A stretch of 26,804 nucleotides of DNA from VAYN01 sp964540905 (GTDB lineage Bacteria; Actinomycetota; Thermoleophilia; Solirubrobacterales; 70-9). The notes under the pieces were generated by a model. That model worked only from the letters and a program-made list of their open reading frames with translations, had not been told where the DNA came from and made no database searches. Each line of letters opens with the position of its first letter. The first letter of the stretch is position 1. Below, piece after piece: positions 15,276-24,177 of the stretch. The stretch covers positions 1-26,804 of the forward strand of contig CAZIOS010000030.1 of assembly GCA_964540905.1 (NCBI GenBank), read 5' to 3'. A program made the translations under genes and the position numbers.

Positions 15276-16745
15276 GTGGCTCGGATACGATTCCCGCGCC
15301 CGTTCCACCGGGTCGGAGGCCGGGGAACGAACAAGCGACGACCCGTGGCTGCCAAACCCTTAGGCGAGGAGAAAAGCTCGGCGCCAAGCCGTGGGGTCAC
15401 CCCAGCCCGAATCGCCGTCATCGCCGCCCTCGCGGTTGCCGTGATCGTGCTGGCGGTCGTCTTCTTCGGCGGCGGTGGCGGCCACAAGTACACGCTCATC
15501 TTCCAGAACGCCGGCCAGCTCGTCCCCGACAACCAGGTGCTGATCGGCGGCTCGCCGGTGGGCTCGGTCGAAAGCATCGAACTCAGCGACAACAACCTGG
15601 CCGAGGTCAAGGTCGAAATCAGCCAGCAGCTGCACGAAGGCTCGACCGCGGTGATCCGCGCCACCTCGCTCTCCGGCGTCGCCAACCACTACGTCTCGAT
15701 CAGCCCCGGCCCGAACAGCAACCCGGCGCTCGACGAAGGCGCCGAACTCGGCCTCTCCTCGACCACGACCCCGGTCGACATCGACCAGTTCTTCAACACC
15801 TTCCCGCCCGCGGTGCGCAAGGGGCTGAGCGACTTCATCAAGGGCAACGCCGAGATCTACACCGGCGTCGGGCCCGAAGCCAACAACGCCTACAAGTACT
15901 TCGGCCCGGCGCTGAACCGGACCGACGCCTTCGTCAAGGAACTGAACGCCGACGAAGCGCTGTTCGCCCGCTTCGTCGTCAGCTCCAGCAAGCTGACGAC
16001 GGCGATCGCCGGCCGCGGCGAAGAGCTCTCCGACGCGATCTCCCACGCCAACACGGCCTTCGGCGCGATCGCCAGCCAGAACGTCGCCTTCGACCAGAGC
16101 CTGCGGGAGCTGCCGCCGGTGCTGCGCCAGAGCAACACCACCTTCGTCAACCTCCGCGCCGCCCTCGACGACCTCGAACCGCTGGTCAACACGGCGAAGC
16201 CGGCGACCAAGAACCTGGCCCCGTTCCTGGCCGAACTGCGCCCGGTCCTCTCCAAATTCAAGCCCTTCCTCCATGACCTGCGGCTGACCGTGAGCCGCCC
16301 CGGCAAGGGCAATGACGCCGCCGAACTGCTGGCGATCCTGCCCCGGGTCCAGGAACTCGCCTCGAGCGCGTTCCCCCACGCCGAAGAAGCGATCGCCGCC
16401 TTCCAGCCGAACCTCAACTTCATCCGCTCCTACACGCCGGACCTCTTCAACGGCATCGGCAAGCTCGGGCAGGTCACCGGTTACTACGACGGCAACGGGC
16501 ACTACGCTCGGGCCGTCGCCACCGGTCAGAACCTCTTCAAAGACAATGGCGGCGTCCTCGAACCGATCACCAAGGCCCAGCAATACGAAGCCTTCGGGAC
16601 CGAAGCCGGCGTTAAACGCCGCTGCCCCGGCGGTGCCACCCAATCGGCTGGCGACAACTCCAACCCCTACGTCAACCCGCCCTGGAACGGCAGCAGCGTC
16701 AGCCCCTCCGAATGCAACCGGGCCGACGCGCCCCCCGGACCATGA
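15276..16745 (+). CDS. MCE-domain protein 1 of 6
   Basis: This is the first subunit of a six-gene MCE array; such proteins assemble into hexameric rings or tubes that shuttle lipids across the envelope. GTG 15276 gives 489 residues; GTG 15345 would remove 23 basic residues. A basic N-terminus leads to one transmembrane helix (about 45-64) and an MCE/MlaD domain at about 70-162 (QNAGQLVPDNQVLIGGSPVG, SLSGVANHYVSISPG). Then follows VDIDQFFNTF and a long helical region with GRGEELSDAI. The tail is Asn/Pro/Gly-rich, with two cysteines at C450 and C480, the only ones in the protein. There is no lipobox. The stop overlaps the next start by ATGA. Confidence 0.92.
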   Translation: MARIRFPRPFHRVGGRGTNKRRPVAAKPLGEEKSSAPSRGVTPARIAVIAALAVAVIVLAVVFFGGGGGHKYTLIFQNAGQLVPDNQVLIGGSPVGSVESIELSDNNLAEVKVEISQQLHEGSTAVIRATSLSGVANHYVSISPGPNSNPALDEGAELGLSSTTTPVDIDQFFNTFPPAVRKGLSDFIKGNAEIYTGVGPEANNAYKYFGPALNRTDAFVKELNADEALFARFVVSSSKLTTAIAGRGEELSDAISHANTAFGAIASQNVAFDQSLRELPPVLRQSNTTFVNLRAALDDLEPLVNTAKPATKNLAPFLAELRPVLSKFKPFLHDLRLTVSRPGKGNDAAELLAILPRVQELASSAFPHAEEAIAAFQPNLNFIRSYTPDLFNGIGKLGQVTGYYDGNGHYARAVATGQNLFKDNGGVLEPITKAQQYEAFGTEAGVKRRCPGGATQSAGDNSNPYVNPPWNGSSVSPSECNRADAPPGP

Positions 16746-18262
16746 CCAGGCGCCTGATACTCGCGGCGGGGCTGGTGGCGGCGGTCGTCGTCGTGGTTCT
16801 GCTCGCCTCCGGCGGCGGCGAATCCGGCGGCGGCTACCGGGTGCGGGCGATCTTCGAGAACGGCGCCTTCATGGTCAACGGCGAGCAGGTCCGCGTCGCC
16901 GGCGCCAACGTCGGCACGATCGAATCGGTCAGCGTCTCGATGCCCGGCGAAACGGTCGCCTACCGCAACGGCAAGCCGGCCTCCGTCCCCGGCAAGGCGA
17001 TCATCGTCATGGACATCACCGACCCGGGCTTCCAGGACTTCCGCGAAGACGCCAGCTGCCTGATCCGGCCGCAGTCGCTGATCGGCGAGAAGTTCGTCGA
17101 CTGCAGCCCGACCCTGCCGCGGGCGCCCGGCTCGAAGCCGCCGCCGTCGCTCAAACAAATCCCCTCCGGCCAGCCCGGCGCCGGCGAGTACCTGCTGCCG
17201 CTCGGCAACAACAGCACCAGCGTCGACCCGGACCTGATCAACGACATCCAGACGCTCCCCTACGCACAGCGCTTCCGCCTCATCTTCAACGAACTCGGCG
17301 CCGCCCTCGCCGGCCGCGGCGAAGACCTCGAAGTGCTGATCAAGCGCGCCAACCCGGTGCTGCGCGACGTCGACATCCTCTTCGGTCAGCTCTCGGCCCA
17401 GCGCAAGCAGCTGGCCCAGCTGGCCAGCGACTCGGAGGAAATCCTCGGGCCGCTCTCGCGCGAGCGCGCCCACGTCGTCGGCTTCCTCGCCAACTCCGGC
17501 GCCGCGGCGCAGGCGAGTGCCGAACGCGGCGCCCAACTCGAAGCGGGCTTCGCCAAGCTGCCCCACTTCCTGCGCGAGTTCCGGCTGACGATGCGCAGCC
17601 TCAAGGAATTCTCCGACGCCGGCACCCCGGTCCTCTCCTACCTCGGCAAGGCGGCGCCGTCGCTGACCGACGCCACCCGCACTCTGACCCCGTTCTCGGA
17701 AGCGACGACGGTGGCGCTGAAGAGCCTCGGCGACGCCGGCGAAGCCTCCGGCCCGATCTTTGCCGAAGCCGACCCGGTCGTGATCAAGGCGCGTGAACTG
17801 GCCAAGTCGGGTGTGGTGCCAACGAGCGAACTCGCGAAGCTATTCACCAACATCAAACAGACCGGAGGCTGGGATGCCTTGGTCGAACTCATCTACAACA
17901 CCACCGCGTCCTTCAACGGCTTCGACCAGTACGGCCACTTTGGCCGCACCTTGGCGACGCTGACCAACTGCGTCGACTACATATCCCGAACCGCGGGCTC
18001 CGAAGGCGGCGGCTGCTCATCCCGCTTCAACGGCCCCGGCAGTGCAAGCTCTGCCGCCAGTGCCGCCAGCCTCTACCGTCTCCTTGCTGCCGGGCTCGCT
18101 GCCAAGACCGGCGGCACCGTCGCTGCCGAAGGCCCGGCCACCGCGATCGGCCAGGCCGGCGCCGCCGCTGGCGGCACCGGCAAAGGTGGCGAAACGGGTC
18201 TCGGCCGGGCCTCGAAGACCGGCGGCACCGAGCCGCTTCTCAACTACCTGCTGGGGCCATGA
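16742..18262 (+). CDS. MCE-domain protein 2 of 6
   Basis: ATG 16742 overlaps the previous stop (ATGA) and gives 506 residues. A very short cytoplasmic MTRR is followed by one helix (about 5-23) and an MCE domain at about 30-155 (NGAFMVNGEQVRVAGANVGT). The domain is longer than in its neighbours because of an insert around GETVAYRNGKPASVPGK and a Pro/Gly-rich loop. It uniquely carries two cysteines inside the MCE domain (C106 and C121). The helical region has LAGRGEDLEVLIKRANPVLR. The C-terminus has the cysteine pair C410 and C425 and then a long low-complexity Ala/Gly/Thr tail ending in LLNYLLGP. It is probably one of six different subunits of a hetero-hexameric tunnel, by analogy with mycobacterial Mce complexes. 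Confidence 0.92.
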   Translation: MTRRLILAAGLVAAVVVVVLLASGGGESGGGYRVRAIFENGAFMVNGEQVRVAGANVGTIESVSVSMPGETVAYRNGKPASVPGKAIIVMDITDPGFQDFREDASCLIRPQSLIGEKFVDCSPTLPRAPGSKPPPSLKQIPSGQPGAGEYLLPLGNNSTSVDPDLINDIQTLPYAQRFRLIFNELGAALAGRGEDLEVLIKRANPVLRDVDILFGQLSAQRKQLAQLASDSEEILGPLSRERAHVVGFLANSGAAAQASAERGAQLEAGFAKLPHFLREFRLTMRSLKEFSDAGTPVLSYLGKAAPSLTDATRTLTPFSEATTVALKSLGDAGEASGPIFAEADPVVIKARELAKSGVVPTSELAKLFTNIKQTGGWDALVELIYNTTASFNGFDQYGHFGRTLATLTNCVDYISRTAGSEGGGCSSRFNGPGSASSAASAASLYRLLAAGLAAKTGGTVAAEGPATAIGQAGAAAGGTGKGGETGLGRASKTGGTEPLLNYLLGP

Positions 18263-19671
18263 GGAACCGCAGCGGCATCAGCGGCGTGGCGAGCAGCCCG
18301 ATCCTGGTCGGGGCGGTGACCGTGCTGGTCGTGATCGTCGCCGTCTTCCTCGCCTACAACGCCAACAACGGCCTGCCCTTCGTCTCCACCTACGACCTCA
18401 AGGCGCGGGTCCCCAACGCCGACGCCCTGGTCAAAGGCAACGACATCCGCATCGGCGGCACCCTGGTCGGCACGGTCAAGTCGGTGGTGCCGGTCCAGCT
18501 CGGCAACGGCCGCGTCGCCGCCCAGCTGTCGCTGAGCTTCGACAAGGAGGTCGAACCGCTGCCGGTCGACTCGACGATCACGGTGCGGCCGAAGTCGGCG
18601 CTCGGCTTGAAGTTCCTGCAGGTCTCGCCCGGCAACTCCAGCCGCGGCTTCGCCGCCGGCGAAACGATTCCGCTCAAGGCCTACACGCCGGAACCGGTCG
18701 ACATCGACCAGTTCTTCGACATGTTCGACAAGCCGACCCGCGAGGCGATCCGCCAGAACCTGGCCGGCTTCGGCAACGCCCTCGCCGGCCGCGGCCCGCA
18801 GCTGAACGAAGCGATCGGCGCCCTGCGGCGGTTCGTCGTCAACGGCCAGCCGGTGCTGCGCACCTTGGCCGCCCCCAGCACCGACTTCGCCGGCTTCTGG
18901 CGGGCGCTGGAGGAACTCTCGGCGACGGTCGCCCCGGTCGCCGAGACCCAGGCCAGCCTCTTCGTCGCCCTCGACCGCACCTTCGGCGCCTTCGCCCGCG
19001 TCTCCCGCCCCTACATCCAGGAAACGATCGTCAAAAGCCCGCCGACCGAGGACACGGCGATCGCCGACCTGCCGACGCTGCGGCCGTTCCTGCACGACAC
19101 CGCCCGCTTCTTCACGGCGCTGAAGCCGGGCGCCAAAGCGCTCGGCGAAACCTCGCCGATCATCGCCGAATCGCTGCACGCCGGGGTGCCGGTGCTGAAC
19201 GCCTCGCCGGTGCTGAACGCCCAGCTGCAGCCGACCGCCGAAGCCCTGGTCGACTTCCAGAACGCCCCCGGCACCTTCAACGGGCTCGAATTGCTGACCA
19301 ACACCAACGAACTGCTGAAGCCCTCGCTGAGGTTCATTGCTCCAGCGCAAACCACCTGCAACTACATAACGCTGGCATTCCGCAATCTCGTTCTGTCCAC
19401 CAGCGGCGGCAACAGCAACGGTCACTGGCTGAACTTCATTTCATTTACGCCCGAAGAAGGCCCGAACAGCGAGGGTGGTCCGGCGTCGGCTCCGGCGAAC
19501 GGTCCCACCTTCGGCAACCACCTGCACTACAACCCGTATCCAAACACTGGCGCCCCGGGGCAGCCGAACGGCTGCGAAGCGGGTAACGAGAAGTACGTCG
19601 GCGGCAAAACCATGATCGGCCATGCGCCCGTCTGGGGAACGACGACCCGCGGTCAGGTGGAAAGCAAATGA
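18259..19671 (+). CDS. MCE-domain protein 3 of 6
   Basis: ATG 18259 sits in an ATGA overlap and gives 470 residues. A helix at about 14-33 is followed by an MCE domain at about 43-140 (VPNADALVKGNDIRIGGTLV, ALGLKFLQVSPGN). The linker VDIDQFFDMFDKPTREAI closely matches the same position of subunit 1, so these two are the most alike at this site. The helical region includes LAGRGPQLNEAIGALRRFV and several Leu-rich hairpins. The C-terminal part has the cysteine pair C367 and C439 and Asn/Gly-rich loops (STSGGNSNGHWLNFISF). One membrane anchor and no lipobox indicate an inner-membrane-anchored, externally facing protein. Confidence 0.92.
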   Translation: MRNRSGISGVASSPILVGAVTVLVVIVAVFLAYNANNGLPFVSTYDLKARVPNADALVKGNDIRIGGTLVGTVKSVVPVQLGNGRVAAQLSLSFDKEVEPLPVDSTITVRPKSALGLKFLQVSPGNSSRGFAAGETIPLKAYTPEPVDIDQFFDMFDKPTREAIRQNLAGFGNALAGRGPQLNEAIGALRRFVVNGQPVLRTLAAPSTDFAGFWRALEELSATVAPVAETQASLFVALDRTFGAFARVSRPYIQETIVKSPPTEDTAIADLPTLRPFLHDTARFFTALKPGAKALGETSPIIAESLHAGVPVLNASPVLNAQLQPTAEALVDFQNAPGTFNGLELLTNTNELLKPSLRFIAPAQTTCNYITLAFRNLVLSTSGGNSNGHWLNFISFTPEEGPNSEGGPASAPANGPTFGNHLHYNPYPNTGAPGQPNGCEAGNEKYVGGKTMIGHAPVWGTTTRGQVESK

Positions 19672-21179
19672 CCCGCCTCCCCGAGCGCGACCTCAGAGCG
19701 CAGAAAGCACCCACGGGCCGCCTCAAATGGCGCCCGAGCAACGTCCTGATCGCGATCGTCTTCATCCTCATCTTCACGCTCGGGCCCTACCTCGCCTTCA
19801 CCGGCCACGTTCCCTTCACCAGCTACGGCTACGAACTCAAGGCGACCTTCTCCAACTCGGCCAACATCGCCCTCAACTCGCCGGTGCGGATCGCCGGCGT
19901 CGAAGTCGGCCGCGTGATCTCGACCGAACGCGACGGCGACGCGACCACGGTCAGCTTCACCGTCGAAGAATCCGGGCGCCCGATCCACAAGGACGCCTTC
20001 GCCGCGATCCGGCCGCGGATCTTCCTCGAGGGCAACTTCTTCATCGAACTCGACCCCGGCAGCCCCAGCTCGCCGGACCTCGACAGCGGCGCCACGATCC
20101 CGGTCTCCCACACCTCCACCGCGGTCCAGATCGACGAAGTCCTGACGGCGCTGCAGTCGCCGGTGCGGGCCGACCTCAGCCGCCTGCTGGAGAGCTACGG
20201 AACCGCCCTCACGCACAGGCCCGACGCCGCCGAAGACGCCAACCAGCTGCCCGAGGTCCAGGGCAAGAGCGGCGGCGAGGCGCTCAACGGCGCGCTCAAA
20301 TACGGCGGCGACGCCGGCCGCTACAGCGCCCAGGTGACCAACGCCTTCCTCGGCACCCAGCAGCGCGACCTCTCGCGCCTCGTCGCCGGCGCCGGCCGCA
20401 CCTTCGGCGCCTTCGCGGCCAGCCAGTCCGACCTGCAGGGGCTGATTACCAACTTCAACGTCTTCACCGGCGCCCTGGCCAGCCAGTCGACCAACCTGGC
20501 GACGACGATCCACCTGCTGGCGCCGACCCTGCGCACCGCGCACTCCTCGCTGGTCGCCCTCAACCGCTCGCTGCCGCCGCTGCGCACCTACGCGATCGAG
20601 CTGACCCCCGCCGTCGCCGAGCTGCCGGGCCTGATCCGGTCTTCCGGTCCCTGGCTGCAGCAGACCCGGGCGCTGCTCTCGGGCAAAGAGGGCGGCGGCG
20701 TCGCCAGGCTGCTGAGCGAATCGACCCCCGGCCTCGCCGGCGCCGCCCAGGCCGGCAAGGAAGTGGCGCTGCCGCAGCTCAACCAGCTCAGCCTCTGCAC
20801 GACCAAGGTCCTGGTCCCGACCGGCAACGAGGTGATCGGCGACCGCTTCAGCACCGGCGGCCCCAACTACCGCGAGTTCCTCTACAACTTCGTCAACTTC
20901 GCCGGGCAGGGCCAAAACTACGACGGCAACGGGCCCTATCTCCGCGTGCAGGGCGGCGGCGGCTCGAAGCTGGTCGGCGAAGTCAATCCCGACGCGAAAC
21001 TCAAGAGCGACGAAGTCAACTTCGCTCACACCGCGGCCGCGCCGCTGGGCACGCAGCCGAGACTCGGCGGAATGCCCCCGCTGAAGCCGGAAGTGCGCTG
21101 CGACACTAATCCTGTTCCCAACGTCAACGGCGCTCTCGGCCAGGTCGGCCCTCCCTCCCCGGCGGTGGTCAGCCCATGA
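19668..21179 (+). CDS. MCE-domain protein 4 of 6
   Basis: ATG 19668 (ATGA overlap) gives 503 residues. A basic N-terminus of about 24 residues precedes a helix at 25-45 and an MCE domain at about 54-148 (SNSANIALNSPVRIAGVEVG, FLEGNFFIELDPGS). The linker is TAVQIDEVLTAL. The helical region has an inserted Gly/Glu-rich segment (KSGGEALNGALKYGGDAG) where the others carry the GRG motif. The C-terminal part includes REFLYNFVNFAGQGQNYDGN, similar to GYYDGNGHYAR of subunit 1, and the conserved cysteine pair C377 and C478. It ends in a Pro/Gly-rich tail. Confidence 0.92.
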   Translation: MTRLPERDLRAQKAPTGRLKWRPSNVLIAIVFILIFTLGPYLAFTGHVPFTSYGYELKATFSNSANIALNSPVRIAGVEVGRVISTERDGDATTVSFTVEESGRPIHKDAFAAIRPRIFLEGNFFIELDPGSPSSPDLDSGATIPVSHTSTAVQIDEVLTALQSPVRADLSRLLESYGTALTHRPDAAEDANQLPEVQGKSGGEALNGALKYGGDAGRYSAQVTNAFLGTQQRDLSRLVAGAGRTFGAFAASQSDLQGLITNFNVFTGALASQSTNLATTIHLLAPTLRTAHSSLVALNRSLPPLRTYAIELTPAVAELPGLIRSSGPWLQQTRALLSGKEGGGVARLLSESTPGLAGAAQAGKEVALPQLNQLSLCTTKVLVPTGNEVIGDRFSTGGPNYREFLYNFVNFAGQGQNYDGNGPYLRVQGGGGSKLVGEVNPDAKLKSDEVNFAHTAAAPLGTQPRLGGMPPLKPEVRCDTNPVPNVNGALGQVGPPSPAVVSP

Positions 21180-22588
21180 GCGAGCCGACGCCACAGGTCA
21201 GTCGCTGGCGCCACTTCCGCGCCTGGCTCTCGCGGCAGGCGCGCGGGCACCGCAAAGACACGGTCGCGATCATCGTCCTGGCGCTCGCCGGGATCGTGAT
21301 GACGCTCGGCATCTTCACCGAGCAGAAGGCCTCGCTGCCGTCCTGGCTGCCCCTGGTCGGCGAAGAATTCGAACACATCACCGCCGAGTTCTCGACCGCG
21401 CAGGCGGTCACCCCGGGGCAGGGCCAGTCGGTCGACATCGCCGGGATCCAGGTCGGCAAGGTCGCCTCGGTCGACCTCGAAGACGGCCACGCCGTCGTCG
21501 GCATGGAAATCGAGCCCAAGTACATGAAGCTGATCCACCCCAACGCCTCCTTCCTGCTGCGGCCGAAAACCGGCCTCAACGACATGGTGGTCGAGGTCGA
21601 ACCGGGCAGCGGCAAGAAGCACGTCGAAGACGGCGCCAACTTCACCCTCGCCCAGACCGAACCGAACACCAACCTCGAAGCCTTCCTCGCCACCCTCGAC
21701 GGCGACACCCGCCAGTACCTGCAGCTGCTGGTCTCCGGCGGCGCCCAGGGGATCGGCGGTCGCGGCAAGCAGCTCGGCAGCGCCCTGCGCCGCTTCGAGC
21801 CCTTCGTCCATTACACGGCGAAGCTGAACAAAGCGGTCGCCGCCCGCCACGTCGCCCTCGCCCGGGTGATCCACGACTTCAGCCTGCTGACGACCGAACT
21901 CGGCCGCCACGACTCCGAGGTCAGGCGCTTCGTCAGCTCCTCCGACGCCGTCCTCGGCAACTTCGCCAACCAGCAGCAGGCGATCCAGGACGCGCTGCGG
22001 GAATTCCCCTCGACCCTGCGCGCCGCCAACGCCGGCCTCGCCAGCTCCGAGCGCTTCTCCAAGGTCTCCTACTCGGCGCTGACCGGGCTGATCCCGCAGG
22101 CGCAGGCGCTGACCCCCGCCTTCAAGGCGACGGAGCGGCTGTTCAGCCAGACGACGGCGCCGATCCGCGACCAGATCCGCCCCTTCACCCGCCAGATCCG
22201 CCCCTTCCTCACCCACGGCAACGAAGCCTCCGGCCCGTTCAAGAAGACCGTGCGCAGCTTCGGCAACTCGCTCGGCGGCCTCAACTCCTTCTTCAATGAG
22301 CTCGCCTACAAGCCGAAGGGCTCGCGCCAGAGCTACCTCTTCTACGTGCCCTGGCTCAACCACGACTACAACGCCAGCTTCAACCTGAGCGACGCCGGTG
22401 GTCCCGTGCAGCGCGGCCTGGTGATGCTCACCTGCAACGCCTCTAACCTCGCCTTCGGGTTTGGCCTGACCCGACCCCCCTTCGAGACGCTGCTGGAAAC
22501 GGCAAACGTGCCGCGGCCGAAGGAACTCCCGAACATCACCGATCCAGAACTCCCCACGGCGATCTGCGGCTCGAAAGCCACCCAATGA
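21176..22588 (+). CDS. MCE-domain protein 5 of 6
   Basis: ATG 21176 (ATGA overlap) gives 470 residues. The cytoplasmic N-terminus is Arg-rich and Trp-containing (SRWRHFRAWLSRQARGHRK), followed by a helix at about 29-47 and an MCE domain at about 66-158 (STAQAVTPGQGQSVDIAGIQ, GLNDMVVEVEPGS). It is the most divergent linker of the set (TEPNTNLEAFLATL). The helical region has IGGRGKQLGSALRRFEPFV and a repeated RPFTRQIRPFLTHG near residues 340-350. The C-terminus has YLFYVPWLNHDYNASFN and the cysteine pair C420 and C464. It is one of six non-identical subunits. Confidence 0.92.
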   Translation: MSEPTPQVSRWRHFRAWLSRQARGHRKDTVAIIVLALAGIVMTLGIFTEQKASLPSWLPLVGEEFEHITAEFSTAQAVTPGQGQSVDIAGIQVGKVASVDLEDGHAVVGMEIEPKYMKLIHPNASFLLRPKTGLNDMVVEVEPGSGKKHVEDGANFTLAQTEPNTNLEAFLATLDGDTRQYLQLLVSGGAQGIGGRGKQLGSALRRFEPFVHYTAKLNKAVAARHVALARVIHDFSLLTTELGRHDSEVRRFVSSSDAVLGNFANQQQAIQDALREFPSTLRAANAGLASSERFSKVSYSALTGLIPQAQALTPAFKATERLFSQTTAPIRDQIRPFTRQIRPFLTHGNEASGPFKKTVRSFGNSLGGLNSFFNELAYKPKGSRQSYLFYVPWLNHDYNASFNLSDAGGPVQRGLVMLTCNASNLAFGFGLTRPPFETLLETANVPRPKELPNITDPELPTAICGSKATQ

Positions 22589-24141
22589 GCAAGCGCGCCC
22601 CCAGCACCACGCAGCTCCTGGTCATCGCCGGCTTCGCGCTGTCGTGCTTCGGCATCCTGCTCTTCCTCTGGGTCACCTTCGGCGGGCCGACCCCGTTCAA
22701 GGCGAAGCCCTACGAAATCAAGGTCCCCTTCAACGAGGCGACGCAGCTGGCCGAACAGTCGGACGTGCGGATCTCCGGCGTCAACGTCGGCAAAGTCCAG
22801 AACATCGCCCTGGCGCCGAACGGCAAGCAGGCGCTGGCGACCGTCGACATCGACGACAAGTACGCGCCGCTGCCGGAATCGACGCGGGCGATCCTGCGCA
22901 CGAAGACGCTGCTCGGCGAGACCTACATCGAACTCACCCCCGGCAACCGCAACGGCCCCAAGCTCGCCGACGAAGGCACCCTGCCCGAGGCCAACATCGC
23001 CGAATCGGTCCAGCTCGACGAGATCTTCCGCACCTTCGACCCGAAGACCCGGGCGGCGTTCCAGAGCTGGATGCAGGAAGCCGCGGTCGCGATCGAGGGC
23101 CAGGGCGGCAGCCTCTCCTACGCGCTGGGCGAGTTCGAACCGACCTTCACCGACTTCGAAAAGCTCTTCCGCAACCTCGACAGCCAGCGCCTCGCGGTCG
23201 CCCAGCTCTTCCGCAACGGCGCCACCACCTTCCGCGCCCTTCGCGGCCGCGAAGGCGAGTTGGCGAGCCTGATCAAGAGCTCCAACGCGGTCTTCCAGAC
23301 CACCGCCCGCCGCGACCGCGACATCGAAGCCCTCTTCCGCGCCTTCCCGACCTTCCTCGACCAGTCGAAAGCGACGCTGACCCGCCTGCGCGGCTTCGCC
23401 CTCAACGCCGACCCGCTGATGCGCCAGCTCGTCCCCGCCGCCGAACAGCTCTCGCCGACCCTGATCGCCTTCTCCAACCTGGCGCCGGAAGCGAAGGGCT
23501 TCTTCAACGGCCTGGCGCCGGTGATCGCCCGCGCCCCGACCGGCTTCCCCGCCCTGCGCAGGCTCTTCCGCGACGATTTCCCGCCGCTGCTGCGCGCCGT
23601 CGACCCGTTCCTGCGCAACCTCAACCCGATCTTCACCGGGCTCAGCCTCTACAAGCACGAGGTCACGTCCCTCTTCGGCAACGTCACCGCGGCCACCAAC
23701 GCAGTGCTGCCGGTCGAAAACGAACAGGGCGAACGGTTCCACTACCTGCGTGTGCTGGTGCCTCTCACTCCCGAAACGGTTTCCACCTACGCCAAGCGTC
23801 TGACTGTCAATCGCAACAGCGCCTACAGCCCTCCGCTTTGGGCCAAGAACCTGGCATCTGGACTGCCCGGTTTCGAAACGCGCCAGTGCGCGTCCGGCGT
23901 CACCGCCACCCTCGATCCGGAAACTCCGAAGAGCCCTGCCTTCGCGGAACGGACCAAAAAAGGCGAACTCAAAGAATCTGAAGAACTCTTCAAACGCCTG
24001 AAGAAGTACGCCTTCGCCGAACAGAGCAGCACCGGCTCGGTACCCGCCCCTCCCTGCACCCAGCAGGGTCCCTTCGAACCGATCTACGGCGGTGGCGCTG
24101 CCACGGCCTACCAGCACACCTTCGAACAGACCGGCAAGTAG
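22585..24141 (+). CDS. MCE-domain protein 6 of 6
   Basis: ATG 22585 (ATGA overlap) gives 518 residues, the longest of the six. A helix at about 10-32 is followed by the most canonical MCE domain of the set, at about 42-137 (FNEATQLAEQSDVRISGVNV, TLLGETYIELTPGN). The linker is ESVQLDEIFRTFDPKTR. The helical region has IEGQGGSLSYALGEFEPTF and many Phe/Leu/Arg heptads. C21 inside the membrane helix is part of LSCFG and not a lipobox with a proper context. C435 and C491 form the C-terminal pair. The gene ends the array; the TetR gene starts 36 bases later. Confidence 0.92.
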   Translation: MSKRAPSTTQLLVIAGFALSCFGILLFLWVTFGGPTPFKAKPYEIKVPFNEATQLAEQSDVRISGVNVGKVQNIALAPNGKQALATVDIDDKYAPLPESTRAILRTKTLLGETYIELTPGNRNGPKLADEGTLPEANIAESVQLDEIFRTFDPKTRAAFQSWMQEAAVAIEGQGGSLSYALGEFEPTFTDFEKLFRNLDSQRLAVAQLFRNGATTFRALRGREGELASLIKSSNAVFQTTARRDRDIEALFRAFPTFLDQSKATLTRLRGFALNADPLMRQLVPAAEQLSPTLIAFSNLAPEAKGFFNGLAPVIARAPTGFPALRRLFRDDFPPLLRAVDPFLRNLNPIFTGLSLYKHEVTSLFGNVTAATNAVLPVENEQGERFHYLRVLVPLTPETVSTYAKRLTVNRNSAYSPPLWAKNLASGLPGFETRQCASGVTATLDPETPKSPAFAERTKKGELKESEELFKRLKKYAFAEQSSTGSVPAPPCTQQGPFEPIYGGGAATAYQHTFEQTGK

Positions 24142-24165
24142 CTGGGCAGCGGCCCGCTTCTGCTC

Positions 24166-24177
24166 TACAGTCACAGG
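24166..24177 (+). promoter_or_regulatory. Possible -10 element for a leaderless TetR transcript
   Basis: TACAGT at 24166-24171 fits the actinobacterial TAnnnT -10 pattern and lies six bases before the GTG at 24178. Transcription would then begin at or next to the start codon. There is no ribosome-binding site before this GTG, which agrees with leaderless translation. No clear -35 was found. Confidence 0.35.

Noticed and set aside
13625..15685. Long open frame on the - strand across the MMPL gene
   Set aside because: It is a GC-driven shadow of the MMPL and MCE1 coding sequence, with repetitive Arg/Asp/Gln composition and no recognisable domain.
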